A DNA stretch of 21,398 nt from JAYVYM01 sp046593925 (GCA_046593925.1 JBKJQN010000070.1:1-21398); one strand, 5' to 3'; shown: positions 1 through 9,341, counted from the first letter of the stretch. A program made the numbers and translations. Notes: generated by a model not told the origin, from the letters alone.

Positions 1-603
1 CTCGGCCTCCTCGCGGCCCTCGCGGCCGAAGTAGGCGTGCAGCAGGTAGACCATCGCCCACAGGTGACGGCCCTCCTCGACGTTGACCTGGAACAGGTTG
101 CGCATGTCGTACAGCGAGGGGGCGGTCGCCCCGAGCAGGCGCTGCTGCTCGACCGAGGCGGGCTCGGTGTCGCCCTGGATGGTGATCAGCCGCATCAGCT
201 CGGCGCGGTACTCGCCGGGCACGGTCTGCCAGGCCGGCTCCCCGCGGTGCGAGCCGAACGCGATCGTGCGGTCCGGGTCCTGCTCGGCCAGGAAGATGCC
301 CCACCGGTAGTCCTGCATCGGTACCCGGTCGAAGTGTGCCCAGCCGTCGCGGCCCACCGAGATGGCGGTACGCAGGTAGACGTCGTGGGTCGGCACGGCC
401 GGGCCCAGGCTCTTCCACCAGTCCAGGAACTTGGGCTGCCAGCCCTCCAGCGCGCGCTGCAGGCGACGGTCGTTGGCGAGGTCGACGTTGTTGGGGATGC
501 GCTGGCTGTAGTCGATCGGACTGGTGGGCCCGGTCGGCGTCGGGGCTGTCCCGGTCCTGGTACCCGCCGTCAGGTCCGGTGCCGTCGTCGTCGGTGCCGT
601 CAT
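1..603 (-). CDS. boxB: Benzoyl-CoA 2,3-epoxidase subunit BoxB, 5' part (cut by left window edge)
   Basis: BoxB is the di-iron oxygenase of the aerobic Box pathway. With the reductase BoxA it epoxidises benzoyl-CoA, and BoxC then opens the ring. The first 201 residues are visible and the frame is open to the window edge; the family is usually about 470 residues. After a Thr/Pro-rich leader of about 28 residues come family-typical stretches: DYSQRIPNNVDL (31-42), LQRALEGWQPKFLDWW (48-63), GDTEPASVEQQR (144-155) and FQVNVEEGRHLWAMVYLLH (171-189). E147, E177 and H180 have the spacing of the family's carboxylate and ExxH iron ligands. The ATG follows a GGGAGG ribosome binding site (610-615) at 6 nt. 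The gene diverges from a 3-hydroxybutyrate dehydrogenase gene. The other box genes should lie left of the window. The family call is from recalled motifs and is strong. Confidence 0.93.
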   Translation of the reverse strand, partial: MTAPTTTAPDLTAGTRTGTAPTPTGPTSPIDYSQRIPNNVDLANDRRLQRALEGWQPKFLDWWKSLGPAVPTHDVYLRTAISVGRDGWAHFDRVPMQDYRWGIFLAEQDPDRTIAFGSHRGEPAWQTVPGEYRAELMRLITIQGDTEPASVEQQRLLGATAPSLYDMRNLFQVNVEEGRHLWAMVYLLHAYFGREGREEAE

Positions 604-746
604 CGCGTGCCTCCCGAAGTCCTACGATCGCTTGTCGCTCCGCCATCAGTGTGTAGTAGGTAGGACGGGCGCGCAAGGCCTGGGACGCGATCGCAGTAAG
701 GTCGCGCCGGCCCGCCAGCCGCCAGCCCACGTCGAGGAGACGCTCC
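604..746. promoter_or_regulatory. Divergent boxB / hydroxybutyrate dehydrogenase promoter region
   Basis: This 143-bp spacer must hold the promoters of both divergent genes. It contains a perfect 7-bp inverted repeat, GTCCTAC at 619-625 and GTAGGAC at 660-666, separated by 34 bp. The short tract GTAGTAGGTAGGAC lies at 653-666. The left arm is close to the boxB ribosome binding site, so a protein bound there could affect boxB. I could not assign clear -35/-10 pairs on either strand. A regulatory role is inference from position and symmetry. Confidence 0.35.
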
Positions 747-1511
747 ATGACCGTCCCGCTCACTCTGGAGGGCCGCCGCGCCATGGTCACCGGCGCCGCG
801 AGCGGGATCGGCGCGGCCGTGGCCCGCCGGCTGGCGGCCGCAGGGGCGCACGTGGTCGTCGTCGACCTGCAGGCCGCCGCCGCCGAGGCTCTCGCCGCGG
901 AGCTGGGTGGCACCGCCGTGGTCGCCGACCTCTCGGTCGCCGACGACCTGGCCCGGGTGTGCGCGGCGGCTGCCACGGCGGACGTGCTCGTCAACAACGC
1001 CGGGCTGCAGCACGTCGCGCCGCTCGAGGACTTCCCGCCCGAACGCTTCGCCTTCATCCTCGCGGTGATGCTCGAGGCGCCCTTCCGGCTCGTACAGGCG
1101 GCCTTGCCACACATGTACGAGCGTGGCTGGGGCCGGGTGGTGCACATGTCGTCGGTGCACGGCCTGCGCGCGTCGCCGCACAAGGTGGCGTACGTGGCGG
1201 CAAAGCACGGGCTGGAGGGCCTGTCGAAGGTGGTCGCGCTGGAGGCCGGCGGTCGCGGCGTCACGTCCAACACGGTCTGCCCGGGCTACGTCCGCACGCC
1301 GCTGGTGGAGGGGCAGATCGCGGCCCAGGCCAAGGTCCGCGGCATCGCCGAGGAACAGGTGCTCGACACCGTCATGCTGGCGGCGTCGGCGGTGAAGCGG
1401 CTGGTGGAGCCGGCCGAGGTCGCAGAAGTCGTGGCCTTCCTGTGCGCCGACGCCGCGGCCTGCGTCAACGGCGCTTCCTGGACGGTCGACGGGGGCTGGA
1501 CCGCGCGCTGA
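747..1511 (+). CDS. bdhA: D-3-hydroxybutyrate dehydrogenase (SDR family)
   Basis: This 254-residue classical short-chain dehydrogenase should interconvert D-3-hydroxybutyrate and acetoacetate with NAD(H) in the cytoplasm (EC 1.1.1.30). The cofactor loop TGAASGIG is at 15-22 and D40 follows the second strand, as in NAD-preferring members. NNAG is at 83-86, and the catalytic set is S136, Y149 and K153. Hydroxybutyrate dehydrogenase hallmarks go beyond the generic SDR fold: NAGLQHVAPLEDFP, HMSSVHGLRAS, YVAAKHGLEGL, NTVCPGYVRTPLVEGQI and a C-terminal DGGWTAR. The ATG has GAGGAG at 734-739, 7 nt upstream. The gene is divergent from boxB and 46 bp upstream of pgi on the same strand, so co-transcription with pgi is possible. 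Use in ketone-body or polyhydroxybutyrate turnover is inferred from the family. Confidence 0.9.
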   Translation: MTVPLTLEGRRAMVTGAASGIGAAVARRLAAAGAHVVVVDLQAAAAEALAAELGGTAVVADLSVADDLARVCAAAATADVLVNNAGLQHVAPLEDFPPERFAFILAVMLEAPFRLVQAALPHMYERGWGRVVHMSSVHGLRASPHKVAYVAAKHGLEGLSKVVALEAGGRGVTSNTVCPGYVRTPLVEGQIAAQAKVRGIAEEQVLDTVMLAASAVKRLVEPAEVAEVVAFLCADAAACVNGASWTVDGGWTAR

Positions 1512-1557
1512 GCGGCCGGGGCTACGTTGCCCGGGGGCAGCCGAGCGGGAGGTACTC

Positions 1558-3174
1558 GTGCAGATCGACCAGACCGACGAGTGGCGGGCGCTGGCCGCCC
1601 ACTACGAGCAGCTGCGCGACGTGCACCTGCGCACCCTGTTCGCCGAGGACCCCGACCGCGGCAGCCGGCTGACTGCCGACGTCGCCGGCGTGCACATCGA
1701 CCTGTCCAAGCACCGGATCACCGACGAGACACTGCGGCTGCTGGTGGCGCTCGCCGAGTGCGCCGGGGTGGCCGCGCGGGTCGACGCGATGTTCGCCGGT
1801 GAGCACATCAACTCCACCGAGGACCGCGCAGTGCTGCACGTCGCGCTGCGGATGCCCCGGGACGCGTCGCTGGTGGTCGACGGCGTTGACGTCGTCACGG
1901 AGGTGCACGCGGTGCTCGACCGGATGGCGGCGTTCAGCGAGCGGGTGCGCTCCGGGGACTGGACCGGCAGCACCGGCGCCCGGATCCGCAACATCGTCAA
2001 CATCGGCATCGGCGGCTCCGACCTGGGCCCGGCGATGGCGTACGAGGCGCTCCGGGCGTACAGCGACCGCGACCTGACGGTGCGCTTCGTCTCCAACGTG
2101 GACGGCACCGACATCGTCGAGGCCACCCGCGACCTCGACCCGGCCGAGACGCTGTTCATCGTGGTGTCCAAGACCTTCGGTACGCAGGAGACGCTCGCCA
2201 ACGCCACGAGCGCCCGGGACTGGCTGACCGGCCGGCTCGGCGCGGACGCCGACGTCGCGAAGCACTTCGTCGCGGTGTCGACGGCCGCCGGGAAGGTCGA
2301 GGCCTTCGGCATCGACCCCGACAACATGTTCGGCTTCTGGGACTGGGTGGGCGGGCGCTACTCCTTCACCTCGGCGGTCGGGCTGTCGCTGATGGTGGCG
2401 ATCGGGCCTTTGGCGTTCAACGAGCTGCTGGCGGGCTTCCACGCGGTCGACGAGCACTTCCGGACGACCCCGCTGGCGACCAACGTGCCGGTCCTGATGG
2501 GCCTGGTCGGGCTCTGGTACGCCGACTTCTTCGGCGCCGAGACCCTCGCGGTGCTGCCGTACAGCCAGTACCTCGCGCGCTTCCCGGCATACCTGCAGCA
2601 GCTGGACATGGAGAGCAACGGCAAGCGGGTCGATCGTGACGGGCAGCCGGTCGCGGTGCAGACCGGGCCGGTCGTGTGGGGGCAGCCGGGCACCAACGGC
2701 CAGCACGCCTTCTACCAGCTGATCCACCAGGGGACGAAGCTGATCCCGGCGGACTTCATCGGGGTCGTGCATTCTGCCGAGCAGGTCGGGGAGCACCAGG
2801 ACCTGCTGTTCGCCAACTTCCTCGCACAGACCGAGGCGCTGGCCTTCGGGCGGACCGCCGAGCAAGTCGCGGCGGAGGGCGCGTCGCCCGCGCTGGTGCC
2901 GCACCGCACGTTCCCCGGCAACCGGCCGACCAGCTCGATCGTGGTGGAGCGGCTGACGCCGGGCACGCTGGGCCAGCTGGTCGCGCTGTACGAGCACAAG
3001 GTCTTCGTGCAGGGCGCGATCTGGGGGATCAACTCCTTCGACCAGTGGGGCGTCGAGCTCGGCAAGGCGCTGGCCCAGCGGATCGTCCCGGAGCTGCAGT
3101 CCGACGCCCCGCTCGCACACGACAGCTCGACGAACGCGCTGATCGAGCGCTATCGCCATGGCCGCTCCGCCTGA
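1558..3174 (+). CDS. pgi: Glucose-6-phosphate isomerase
   Basis: This enzyme interconverts glucose 6-phosphate and fructose 6-phosphate in glycolysis and gluconeogenesis. The 538 residues match the long bacterial/eukaryotic PGI type. VNIGIGGSDLGP (147-158) is the sugar-phosphate site. PGI signature 1 is around FWDWVGGRYSFTS (260-272). The catalytic glutamate lies in MESNGK (E352), and GTNGQHAFYQLIHQGTK (378-394) carries the ring-opening histidine H383. Signature 2 is GAIWGINSFDQWGVELGK near residues 485-502. The GTG start is supported by GGGAGG at 1547-1552, about 5 nt upstream. The gene converges on pgm with only 7 bp between stop codons, so two enzymes acting on glucose 6-phosphate meet tail to tail. 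Confidence 0.97.
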   Translation: MQIDQTDEWRALAAHYEQLRDVHLRTLFAEDPDRGSRLTADVAGVHIDLSKHRITDETLRLLVALAECAGVAARVDAMFAGEHINSTEDRAVLHVALRMPRDASLVVDGVDVVTEVHAVLDRMAAFSERVRSGDWTGSTGARIRNIVNIGIGGSDLGPAMAYEALRAYSDRDLTVRFVSNVDGTDIVEATRDLDPAETLFIVVSKTFGTQETLANATSARDWLTGRLGADADVAKHFVAVSTAAGKVEAFGIDPDNMFGFWDWVGGRYSFTSAVGLSLMVAIGPLAFNELLAGFHAVDEHFRTTPLATNVPVLMGLVGLWYADFFGAETLAVLPYSQYLARFPAYLQQLDMESNGKRVDRDGQPVAVQTGPVVWGQPGTNGQHAFYQLIHQGTKLIPADFIGVVHSAEQVGEHQDLLFANFLAQTEALAFGRTAEQVAAEGASPALVPHRTFPGNRPTSSIVVERLTPGTLGQLVALYEHKVFVQGAIWGINSFDQWGVELGKALAQRIVPELQSDAPLAHDSSTNALIERYRHGRSA

Positions 3175-3181
3175 GGGGCGG

Positions 3182-3182
<1 letters not shown>
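3161..3182. terminator. Hairpin across the pgi/pgm convergent stop codons
   Basis: GCCGCTCC (3161-3168) and GGGGCGGC (3175-3182) form an 8-bp stem with one G-U pair in the pgi transcript and one mismatch in the pgm transcript. The 6-nt loop contains the pgi stop codon, and the right arm reaches the pgm stop. There is no T-tract, which is usual for candidate actinobacterial terminators. A bidirectional terminator role is inference. Confidence 0.4.
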
Positions 3183-4807
<1,625 letters not shown>

Positions 4808-4890
4808 GGTCTCTCCAGGGGTGGGGGCGGGCCCCGATCATGTCGCTAGCCTGGCGGGCCGCACGACCCCCCCGACCTTGAAGGCGGCAG

Positions 4891-6456
4891 ATGAACGGCG
4901 CCCAGGCCCTGATCCGCACGCTCGTCACCTCGGGTGTCGACGTCTGTTTCGCCAACCCGGGTACGTCGGAGATGCACTTCGTGGCCGCCCTCGACGAGGT
5001 GCCCGAGATGCGGGCCGTGCTCACGCTGTTCGAGGGCGTCGCGACCGGAGCCGCCGACGGCTATGCCCGGATCGCCGGCCGGCCGGCAGCCACCCTGCTG
5101 CATCTCGGGCCCGGGCTCGGCAACGGGCTGGCCAACCTGCACAACGCCCGGCGGGCGCGCAGTCCCCTGGTCAACATCGTCGGTGACCACGCCACGAGCC
5201 ACAAGCGGCTGGACGCGCCGCTGGAGTCCGACCTGGACGCGATCGCGGGCGCGGTGTCCGGCTGGTTCCGGCGGGCGGCGACGACCGCCGACCTGGCCGC
5301 CGACGCCGTCGACGCGGTGGCGGCGGCGCAGGGTCCGCCCGGCTGCGTCGCCACCCTCGCGCTGCCCGCGGACGTGTCGTGGAGCGACGGCGGGCAGCCG
5401 CGCGCCGTGCGGCCACCGCGGGCGGCGCCGCGGGTGCCGCCGCACACCCTGCGAGGGGCGGCTGACACGCTCGGCGCCGGCGGCCCTGGCGAGACGGTGC
5501 TGCTGCTCGGCGGCGATGCGCTCACCGAGCCGGGCCTGCTCGCGGCCTCGCGGATCGCGGTGCAGACCGGCGCCCGGCTGCTCAGCGAGACCTTCCCGGC
5601 GCGGCTGCCGCGGGGCGCCGGCCTGCCTGCCCTGCGCACGCTGCCGTACGCGCCGGAACCCGCCCTGGCCGAGCTGGCGGGCTGCGGGCGGCTCCTGCTG
5701 GCTGGCGCCCGCGCGCCGGTGGCCTTCTTCGCCTATCCGGGCCTGCCCGGCACCTTCGTCCCCGACGGCTGTGACGTCGTGGAGCTGGCCCGGGCCGGCG
5801 AGGACGCGACGGCTGCCCTTATCGACCTCGCCGCGCTGGTCGCCCCCGACGCGCAGCCCGAGCTCGCCCCGGCGCTGCGCCCCGAGCTGCCGACCGGGCC
5901 GCTCACCCCGGCGACGCTGGCCGCGGTGCTGGGCGCGCTGCTACCCGAGGGGGCGATCGTCGTCGACGAGGCGCTGACCTCCGGCAGCAAGCTGACCGCG
6001 GCGACCGCGGGCTCCCCGCGGCACGACTGGCTGACGCTGACCGGCGGCGCGATCGGGCAGGGCCTGCCGTGCGCGCTCGGTGCTGCCGTCGCGAGCCCCG
6101 ACCGCCCGGTGATCGGCGTGCAGGCCGACGGCAGCGCGATGTACACGATCCAGGCGCTGTGGACGTACGCCCGCGAGCAGCTCGACATCACCACGATCAT
6201 CTGCGACAACGGGGCGTACGCGATCCTGTCCGGCGAGCTGCAGCGGGTCGGCGCGGCCCGCGACGGCGAACGCGCGAGGCAGCTGCTCGACCTGGGCCGG
6301 CCGGACCTCGACTTCGTCGCGCTCGCCACCGGGATGGGGGTGCCGGCGAGCCGCGCGCGCAGCTCGGAGGAGCTCGCCGCGCAGCTGGCCGCGGCGCTGG
6401 CCGAGCGGGGGCCGCACCTGATCGTCGCGATGCTGCGCGGCCGCCCGCCGGGCTGA
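4891..6456 (+). CDS. ilvX: IlvX-like thiamine-diphosphate enzyme (acetolactate synthase large-subunit family)
   Basis: This 521-residue ThDP enzyme closely resembles what I recall of mycobacterial IlvX, named as an acetohydroxyacid synthase although its substrate is uncertain. The N-terminal PYR domain begins MNGAQALIRTLV and contains FANPGTSEMHFVAALD (20-35). The activating glutamate E48 is in FEGVATGAADGYARIAGRP, followed by LHLGPGLGNGLANLHNARRA. The C-terminal PP domain has LTGGAIGQGLPCALGAAVA and the cofactor-phosphate motif. In that motif the usual GDG is ADG (412-414) and the usual NN is DN (439-440). No acetolactate synthase small subunit or other branched-chain gene is nearby, so classical isoleucine/valine synthesis is not supported. 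A 2-oxoacid decarboxylase or carboligase is the alternative. The ATG has AAGGCGG about 3-9 nt upstream. Confidence 0.85.
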   Translation: MNGAQALIRTLVTSGVDVCFANPGTSEMHFVAALDEVPEMRAVLTLFEGVATGAADGYARIAGRPAATLLHLGPGLGNGLANLHNARRARSPLVNIVGDHATSHKRLDAPLESDLDAIAGAVSGWFRRAATTADLAADAVDAVAAAQGPPGCVATLALPADVSWSDGGQPRAVRPPRAAPRVPPHTLRGAADTLGAGGPGETVLLLGGDALTEPGLLAASRIAVQTGARLLSETFPARLPRGAGLPALRTLPYAPEPALAELAGCGRLLLAGARAPVAFFAYPGLPGTFVPDGCDVVELARAGEDATAALIDLAALVAPDAQPELAPALRPELPTGPLTPATLAAVLGALLPEGAIVVDEALTSGSKLTAATAGSPRHDWLTLTGGAIGQGLPCALGAAVASPDRPVIGVQADGSAMYTIQALWTYAREQLDITTIICDNGAYAILSGELQRVGAARDGERARQLLDLGRPDLDFVALATGMGVPASRARSSEELAAQLAAALAERGPHLIVAMLRGRPPG

Positions 6457-6463
6457 GCTGTCA

Positions 6464-6488
6464 GGCCCCGCTGCATGTCAGCGTGGCC
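6464..6488. terminator. Hairpin between the convergent ilvX-like and sugar kinase genes
   Basis: The arms at 6464-6473 and 6479-6488 pair at 9 of 10 positions (GGCC plus CGCTG, one mismatch) around a 5-nt loop. The element begins 7 nt after the IlvX-like stop and contains the stop codon of the minus-strand kinase (6478-6480). No T-tract follows. A bidirectional terminator is the likeliest role, by inference. Confidence 0.4.
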
Positions 6489-7401
6489 CGAGCTCCGCGC
6501 GCCACGGCGGGTCGGCCCCGACCCGGGCACAGGTGATCGACGCGACCTGCTGGGCGAACTCGAGTGCACTGCGCAGCGCGGTGGGGTCGGGCGTCCTCCC
6601 ACGGACCAGGTCGCCGGCTTCGTGCAGTGCGCACAACAGCCCAGCCATGAACGCGTCGCCGGCTCCGACGGTGTCGGCGACGACGACCGGCACGCCGGGC
6701 AGGTCGACCGTGCCGCCCGGGGTGCTCGCGTAGACGCCGTCGGCACCACGGGTGACGACCACCAGCTCCGGGCCGCGCGCCAGCCAGCGCGCCGCGACGT
6801 CCTCGACGGCCACCCCGGGCGCCAGCCAGGCCAGGTCGTCCGCGCTGACCTTGACCAGGTCCACCAGGGCGATCCAGCGGTCCAGGCGCGCCCGGTGGGC
6901 GGCCTCGTCGCGGACCAGCCGGGGCCGCACGTTGGGGTCGAGCGCGAGCAGCCGATGGCCGCGCTCACGCTGCAGGAGCGCCTCGACCGCGTCGCCCATG
7001 GACGGCACGGCGAGCGCCAGCGCCCCGCTGACGTGCAGCGGCGCACCCGGCGGGAGGGCGGCGGGCAGGTCGCCCGTACGCCACCCGCCGTCGGCGGCGC
7101 CGTCGACGTAGAAGGCGTACTCGGCTCCGCCCGCGTCGTCGAGGGTGACGACGGCCAGCGTCGTGGGCTCGGCGGCGGACATGATCAGCGAGTCGTCGAC
7201 GTCGGCCCCCCGTACGTGCTGGGACAGCAGCCGCCCGAACGGGTCGTCCGACAGCCGGGCGAGCAGCGCGACCGGGACCCCGAGCCGGCCGAGGCCGACC
7301 GCGACGTTCGTCGGGCTGCCCCCGGGCCGGGCGCTGTAGCCACCCGGGGCGCCGGGCAAGGGCACCAGATCGATGAGGGCTTCACCACAGACCACGATCA
7401 C
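6478..7401 (-). CDS. PfkB-family sugar kinase, probable fructokinase
   Basis: This ribokinase/PfkB-family kinase transfers phosphate from ATP to a sugar. The protein is 307 residues, a normal length, if translation starts at GTG 7401. Family features are IVVCGEALIDLVP (2-14), GGSPTNVAVGLGRLG (28-42), the di-glycine-associated ARLSDDPFG, and the anion-hole/catalytic motif DTVGAGDAFMAGLL with the catalytic Asp near residue 249. The sequence resembles actinobacterial fructokinases most, but ribose or other sugars cannot be excluded. A second in-frame GTG at 7428 would add nine residues. The open frame runs further upstream, but that part is Gly/Ala/Pro-rich, lacks family similarity and overlaps the divergent gene, so I excluded it. 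Neighbouring pgi and pgm would consume the product if it is fructose 6-phosphate. Confidence 0.85.
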   Translation of the reverse strand: MIVVCGEALIDLVPLPGAPGGYSARPGGSPTNVAVGLGRLGVPVALLARLSDDPFGRLLSQHVRGADVDDSLIMSAAEPTTLAVVTLDDAGGAEYAFYVDGAADGGWRTGDLPAALPPGAPLHVSGALALAVPSMGDAVEALLQRERGHRLLALDPNVRPRLVRDEAAHRARLDRWIALVDLVKVSADDLAWLAPGVAVEDVAARWLARGPELVVVTRGADGVYASTPGGTVDLPGVPVVVADTVGAGDAFMAGLLCALHEAGDLVRGRTPDPTALRSALEFAQQVASITCARVGADPPWRAELGPR

Positions 7402-7437
7402 GCTCGGATCACGCCCGGACTCTGCCACGGTTCGCCG

Positions 7438-7443
7438 TAGACT
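7438..7443 (+). promoter_or_regulatory. Probable -10 element for a leaderless GTG start
   Basis: TAGACT fits the actinobacterial TANNNT -10 consensus and ends 6 nt before the GTG at 7450. That is the spacing expected when transcription begins at the start codon itself. No Shine-Dalgarno sequence precedes this GTG, which supports a leaderless mRNA. I could not identify a convincing -35 hexamer. Confidence 0.5.
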
Positions 7444-7449
7444 CAGCCG

Positions 7450-7743
7450 GTGAGTTCCCCTACCCGCCGGACCCGCCGGACCCGCCGGACCCGCCGTACC
7501 CGCCCCGTCCCGGTCGCGGCGGCCGCTGCCGCTGCCGCCGAGGTTCCGCCGTACCGCGTCGGACTGGCGGCAGTCACCCCGCTGCACGCGCTGCCCGTGC
7601 TCACCGGCCGCGACCGGGTCCTGCTCCGACCGGTCTGCGGCGCGCACGCCCCCGACGACCTGTCACCCGGTGGCGACTGGCGCGAGCTGGCGGCTGCCGA
7701 GCAGTGCCCCTGGTGCGAGCGAGTGGTCCCGACCGCCTGCTGA
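7450..7743 (+). CDS. Small zinc-ribbon-like protein with an N-terminal Thr-Arg-Arg repeat
   Basis: This 97-residue protein has no confident family. Residues 5-16 are four copies of Thr-Arg-Arg, giving a strongly basic, probably disordered start, followed by eight alanines (23-30). The C-terminal half carries C63-G-x-H66 and C86-P-W-C89, plus a final C97, a spacing that could hold one zinc ion. The CPWC pair and the flanking LHALP and GGDWREL segments resemble actinobacterial mini-proteins that I recall only as hypothetical. The start has a -10-like TAGACT 6 nt upstream and no ribosome binding site, so translation is probably leaderless. The stop lies 5 nt before the preferred start of the monooxygenase gene, so the two are probably co-transcribed. 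A nucleic-acid-binding role is speculation. Confidence 0.6.
   Translation: MSSPTRRTRRTRRTRRTRPVPVAAAAAAAAEVPPYRVGLAAVTPLHALPVLTGRDRVLLRPVCGAHAPDDLSPGGDWRELAAAEQCPWCERVVPTAC
7462..7506 (+). repeat. 9-bp tandem repeat ACCCGCCGG
   Basis: Three perfect copies of ACCCGCCGG (7462-7488) are followed by ACCCGCCGT (7489-7497) and a diverged unit, ACCCGCCCC (7498-7506). The unit length is a multiple of three, so each copy encodes Thr-Arg-Arg and copy-number change would keep the reading frame of the zinc-ribbon gene. Confidence 0.9.
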
Positions 7744-7748
7744 CGTCG

Positions 7749-9341
7749 GTGTCGGCTGACCTGCCGGTGGTGGTCGTCGGCGCCGGGCCCACCGGCCTGA
7801 CCGCCGCGCTTCTGCTCGCCCGGCACGGCGTACAGGTTCTCGTCCTCGAGCGGCACGCCGCCCCGTGGCCGCTGCCCCGCGCCGTGCACGCCGACGACGA
7901 GGTGGCGCGCATCCTGGACCGGGCGCTCGCGGGCAGCTCGTTCGCCGCCATCAGCAGGCCGGCCCGGGGCCTGCGCCTGCTGGACGGTCGGCACCGGGTG
8001 CTCGCGGAGTTCGCCCGGAGCCCGGGGGTGGGTCGGCACGGCCATCCGCAGGCCAACATGTTCGACCAGCCGGATCTCGAAGACCTGCTGCGGGCGGCCT
8101 TGGCGACCCGGCCCGAGGTGCTCGTCCGGTCCGGTACCCAGGTGGTGGATGTCCGGTGCGGCAACGTCCCCCGCGTGCTGCTCACGGGCGGTGAGGTCGT
8201 GGATTCTGCCGCCGTCCTGGGCTGCGACGGCGCCGCCAGCGTGGTCCGGCGGGCGGTCGGCGGGCCGTGGCGCGACCTGCACTTCGAGCAGGAGTGGCTG
8301 GTCATCGACGGCCGGTGCACGACCGAGCTCGGGGCCTGGGACGGCGTCCACCAGGTCTGCGACCCACACCGCGCGGCGACCTACCTGCGGGTCGGCGCGG
8401 ACCGCTACCGCTGGGAGTTCCAGCTGCGCCCGGGGGAGTCGGCCGCGGACCTGGCGGGCCGGCAGGAGGAGCTGCTGCTTCCCTGGACGCGCGGGCTGCC
8501 GGTGGAGGTGCTGCGCAGTGCGTCGTACGTGTTCAGTGCGCGGCTGGCCGACCGGTGGCAGTCCGGGCGGGTCTTCCTGCTCGGCGACGCCGCGCACCTC
8601 ACCCCGCCCTTCGTCGGCCAGGGGCTCGGGGCGGGGCTGCGCGACGCGGCCAACCTGTCGTGGAAGCTGGCCCGGGTGCTCGCCGGTGACGCGCCCGAGG
8701 CGCTGCTCGCGACGTACGCAAGGGAGCGCCGGCCGCACGTGGCCAGTCAGATCCGGATGGCCCGCACCGCCGGGTGGGCGATGAGCGGCGGCTCGGGCCG
8801 GGCAGCCGGGCTGCGGCGGCAGGCCCTGCGGGCGCTCTGCGCGCTGCCCGGCTCGGCTGCCCGGGTGCTCGACGCCGGGTCGCCGGCGCTGACCGGGCCG
8901 TTGGCACCGACCGGGCCGCTGGGGCTGGCGCGGTCCGGGCCGGGGCCCCGGCGGCGGCTCCGCGCGCCGCGGCCGGGCACCCTGGCACCGCAGCCGCGCG
9001 TCGTCGTGGGCGGTCGCGAGCAGCTGCTCGACGAGGCGCTCGGGGCCGGCTTCGCCGTGCTCAGCCGCGACCAGCCCGACGCGGCCGTGCGCGGGCTGGC
9101 CGGTCGGCTCGGGGCGACCGTGCTGGTGCTGGAAGGCGCCGCCGGGCCGCTGCACAGCTGGCTCGGTCGCGCCCGGGTGGTCGTGCTGCGGCCGGACCGC
9201 ACGGTGCTGCTCGCCGGCCGCTCGGGTGCCGGGCTCGCGAGCGAGCATGACGTGTTGGTGCTGGTGGCGGGTGCGGTGCGCGCCTCAGGCCTGCCGGACC
9301 AGGGCCAGGAACTCCCCGCGGGTGCGCGGGTCGTCCCGTAG
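7749..9341 (+). CDS. FAD-dependent aromatic-ring monooxygenase (MhpA/PheA/TfdB type)
   Basis: This flavoprotein hydroxylase of about 530 residues uses NAD(P)H and O2, normally on phenolic or polyketide substrates. The FAD site GAGPTG is at 11-16, with E34 at the end of the second strand (LVLERH). The DG motif (C159-D160-G161) and the GD motif (GRVFLLGDAAHLTPPFVGQG, D280) are intact. A thioredoxin-like C-terminal region ends near VVLRPDRTVLLAGRSG. The substrate cannot be told. Dehydrogenase, dioxygenase or polyketide genes are not adjacent, and boxB lies about 7 kb away. I chose GTG 7749, 5 nt after the upstream gene. GTG 7704 is in frame and would overlap the zinc-ribbon gene. The last 57 bp overlap the 3' end of folE on the opposite strand. 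Confidence 0.85.
   Translation: MSADLPVVVVGAGPTGLTAALLLARHGVQVLVLERHAAPWPLPRAVHADDEVARILDRALAGSSFAAISRPARGLRLLDGRHRVLAEFARSPGVGRHGHPQANMFDQPDLEDLLRAALATRPEVLVRSGTQVVDVRCGNVPRVLLTGGEVVDSAAVLGCDGAASVVRRAVGGPWRDLHFEQEWLVIDGRCTTELGAWDGVHQVCDPHRAATYLRVGADRYRWEFQLRPGESAADLAGRQEELLLPWTRGLPVEVLRSASYVFSARLADRWQSGRVFLLGDAAHLTPPFVGQGLGAGLRDAANLSWKLARVLAGDAPEALLATYARERRPHVASQIRMARTAGWAMSGGSGRAAGLRRQALRALCALPGSAARVLDAGSPALTGPLAPTGPLGLARSGPGPRRRLRAPRPGTLAPQPRVVVGGREQLLDEALGAGFAVLSRDQPDAAVRGLAGRLGATVLVLEGAAGPLHSWLGRARVVVLRPDRTVLLAGRSGAGLASEHDVLVLVAGAVRASGLPDQGQELPAGARVVP

Noticed and set aside
1522..3159. Long minus-strand open frame of 545 codons opposite pgi
   Set aside because: It is a shadow of the high-GC pgi gene: Arg/Val/His/Asp-rich composition, no domain, and pgi on the other strand is unmistakable.
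4808..4890. Promoter for the IlvX-like gene using TAGCCT (4847-4852) as -10
   Set aside because: No acceptable -35 at 16-19 bp, and one hexamer match in GC-rich DNA is too weak to report as a feature.
7402..7647. N-terminal extension of the PfkB kinase up to an ATG at 7647
   Set aside because: The extra 82 residues are low-complexity, are antisense to the zinc-ribbon gene and its repeat, and would make the kinase abnormally long.
7443..9248. Minus-strand open frame of 601 codons opposite the monooxygenase
   Set aside because: Pro/Arg/Gln-rich composition with no recognisable motif; the plus strand encodes an intact flavoprotein.
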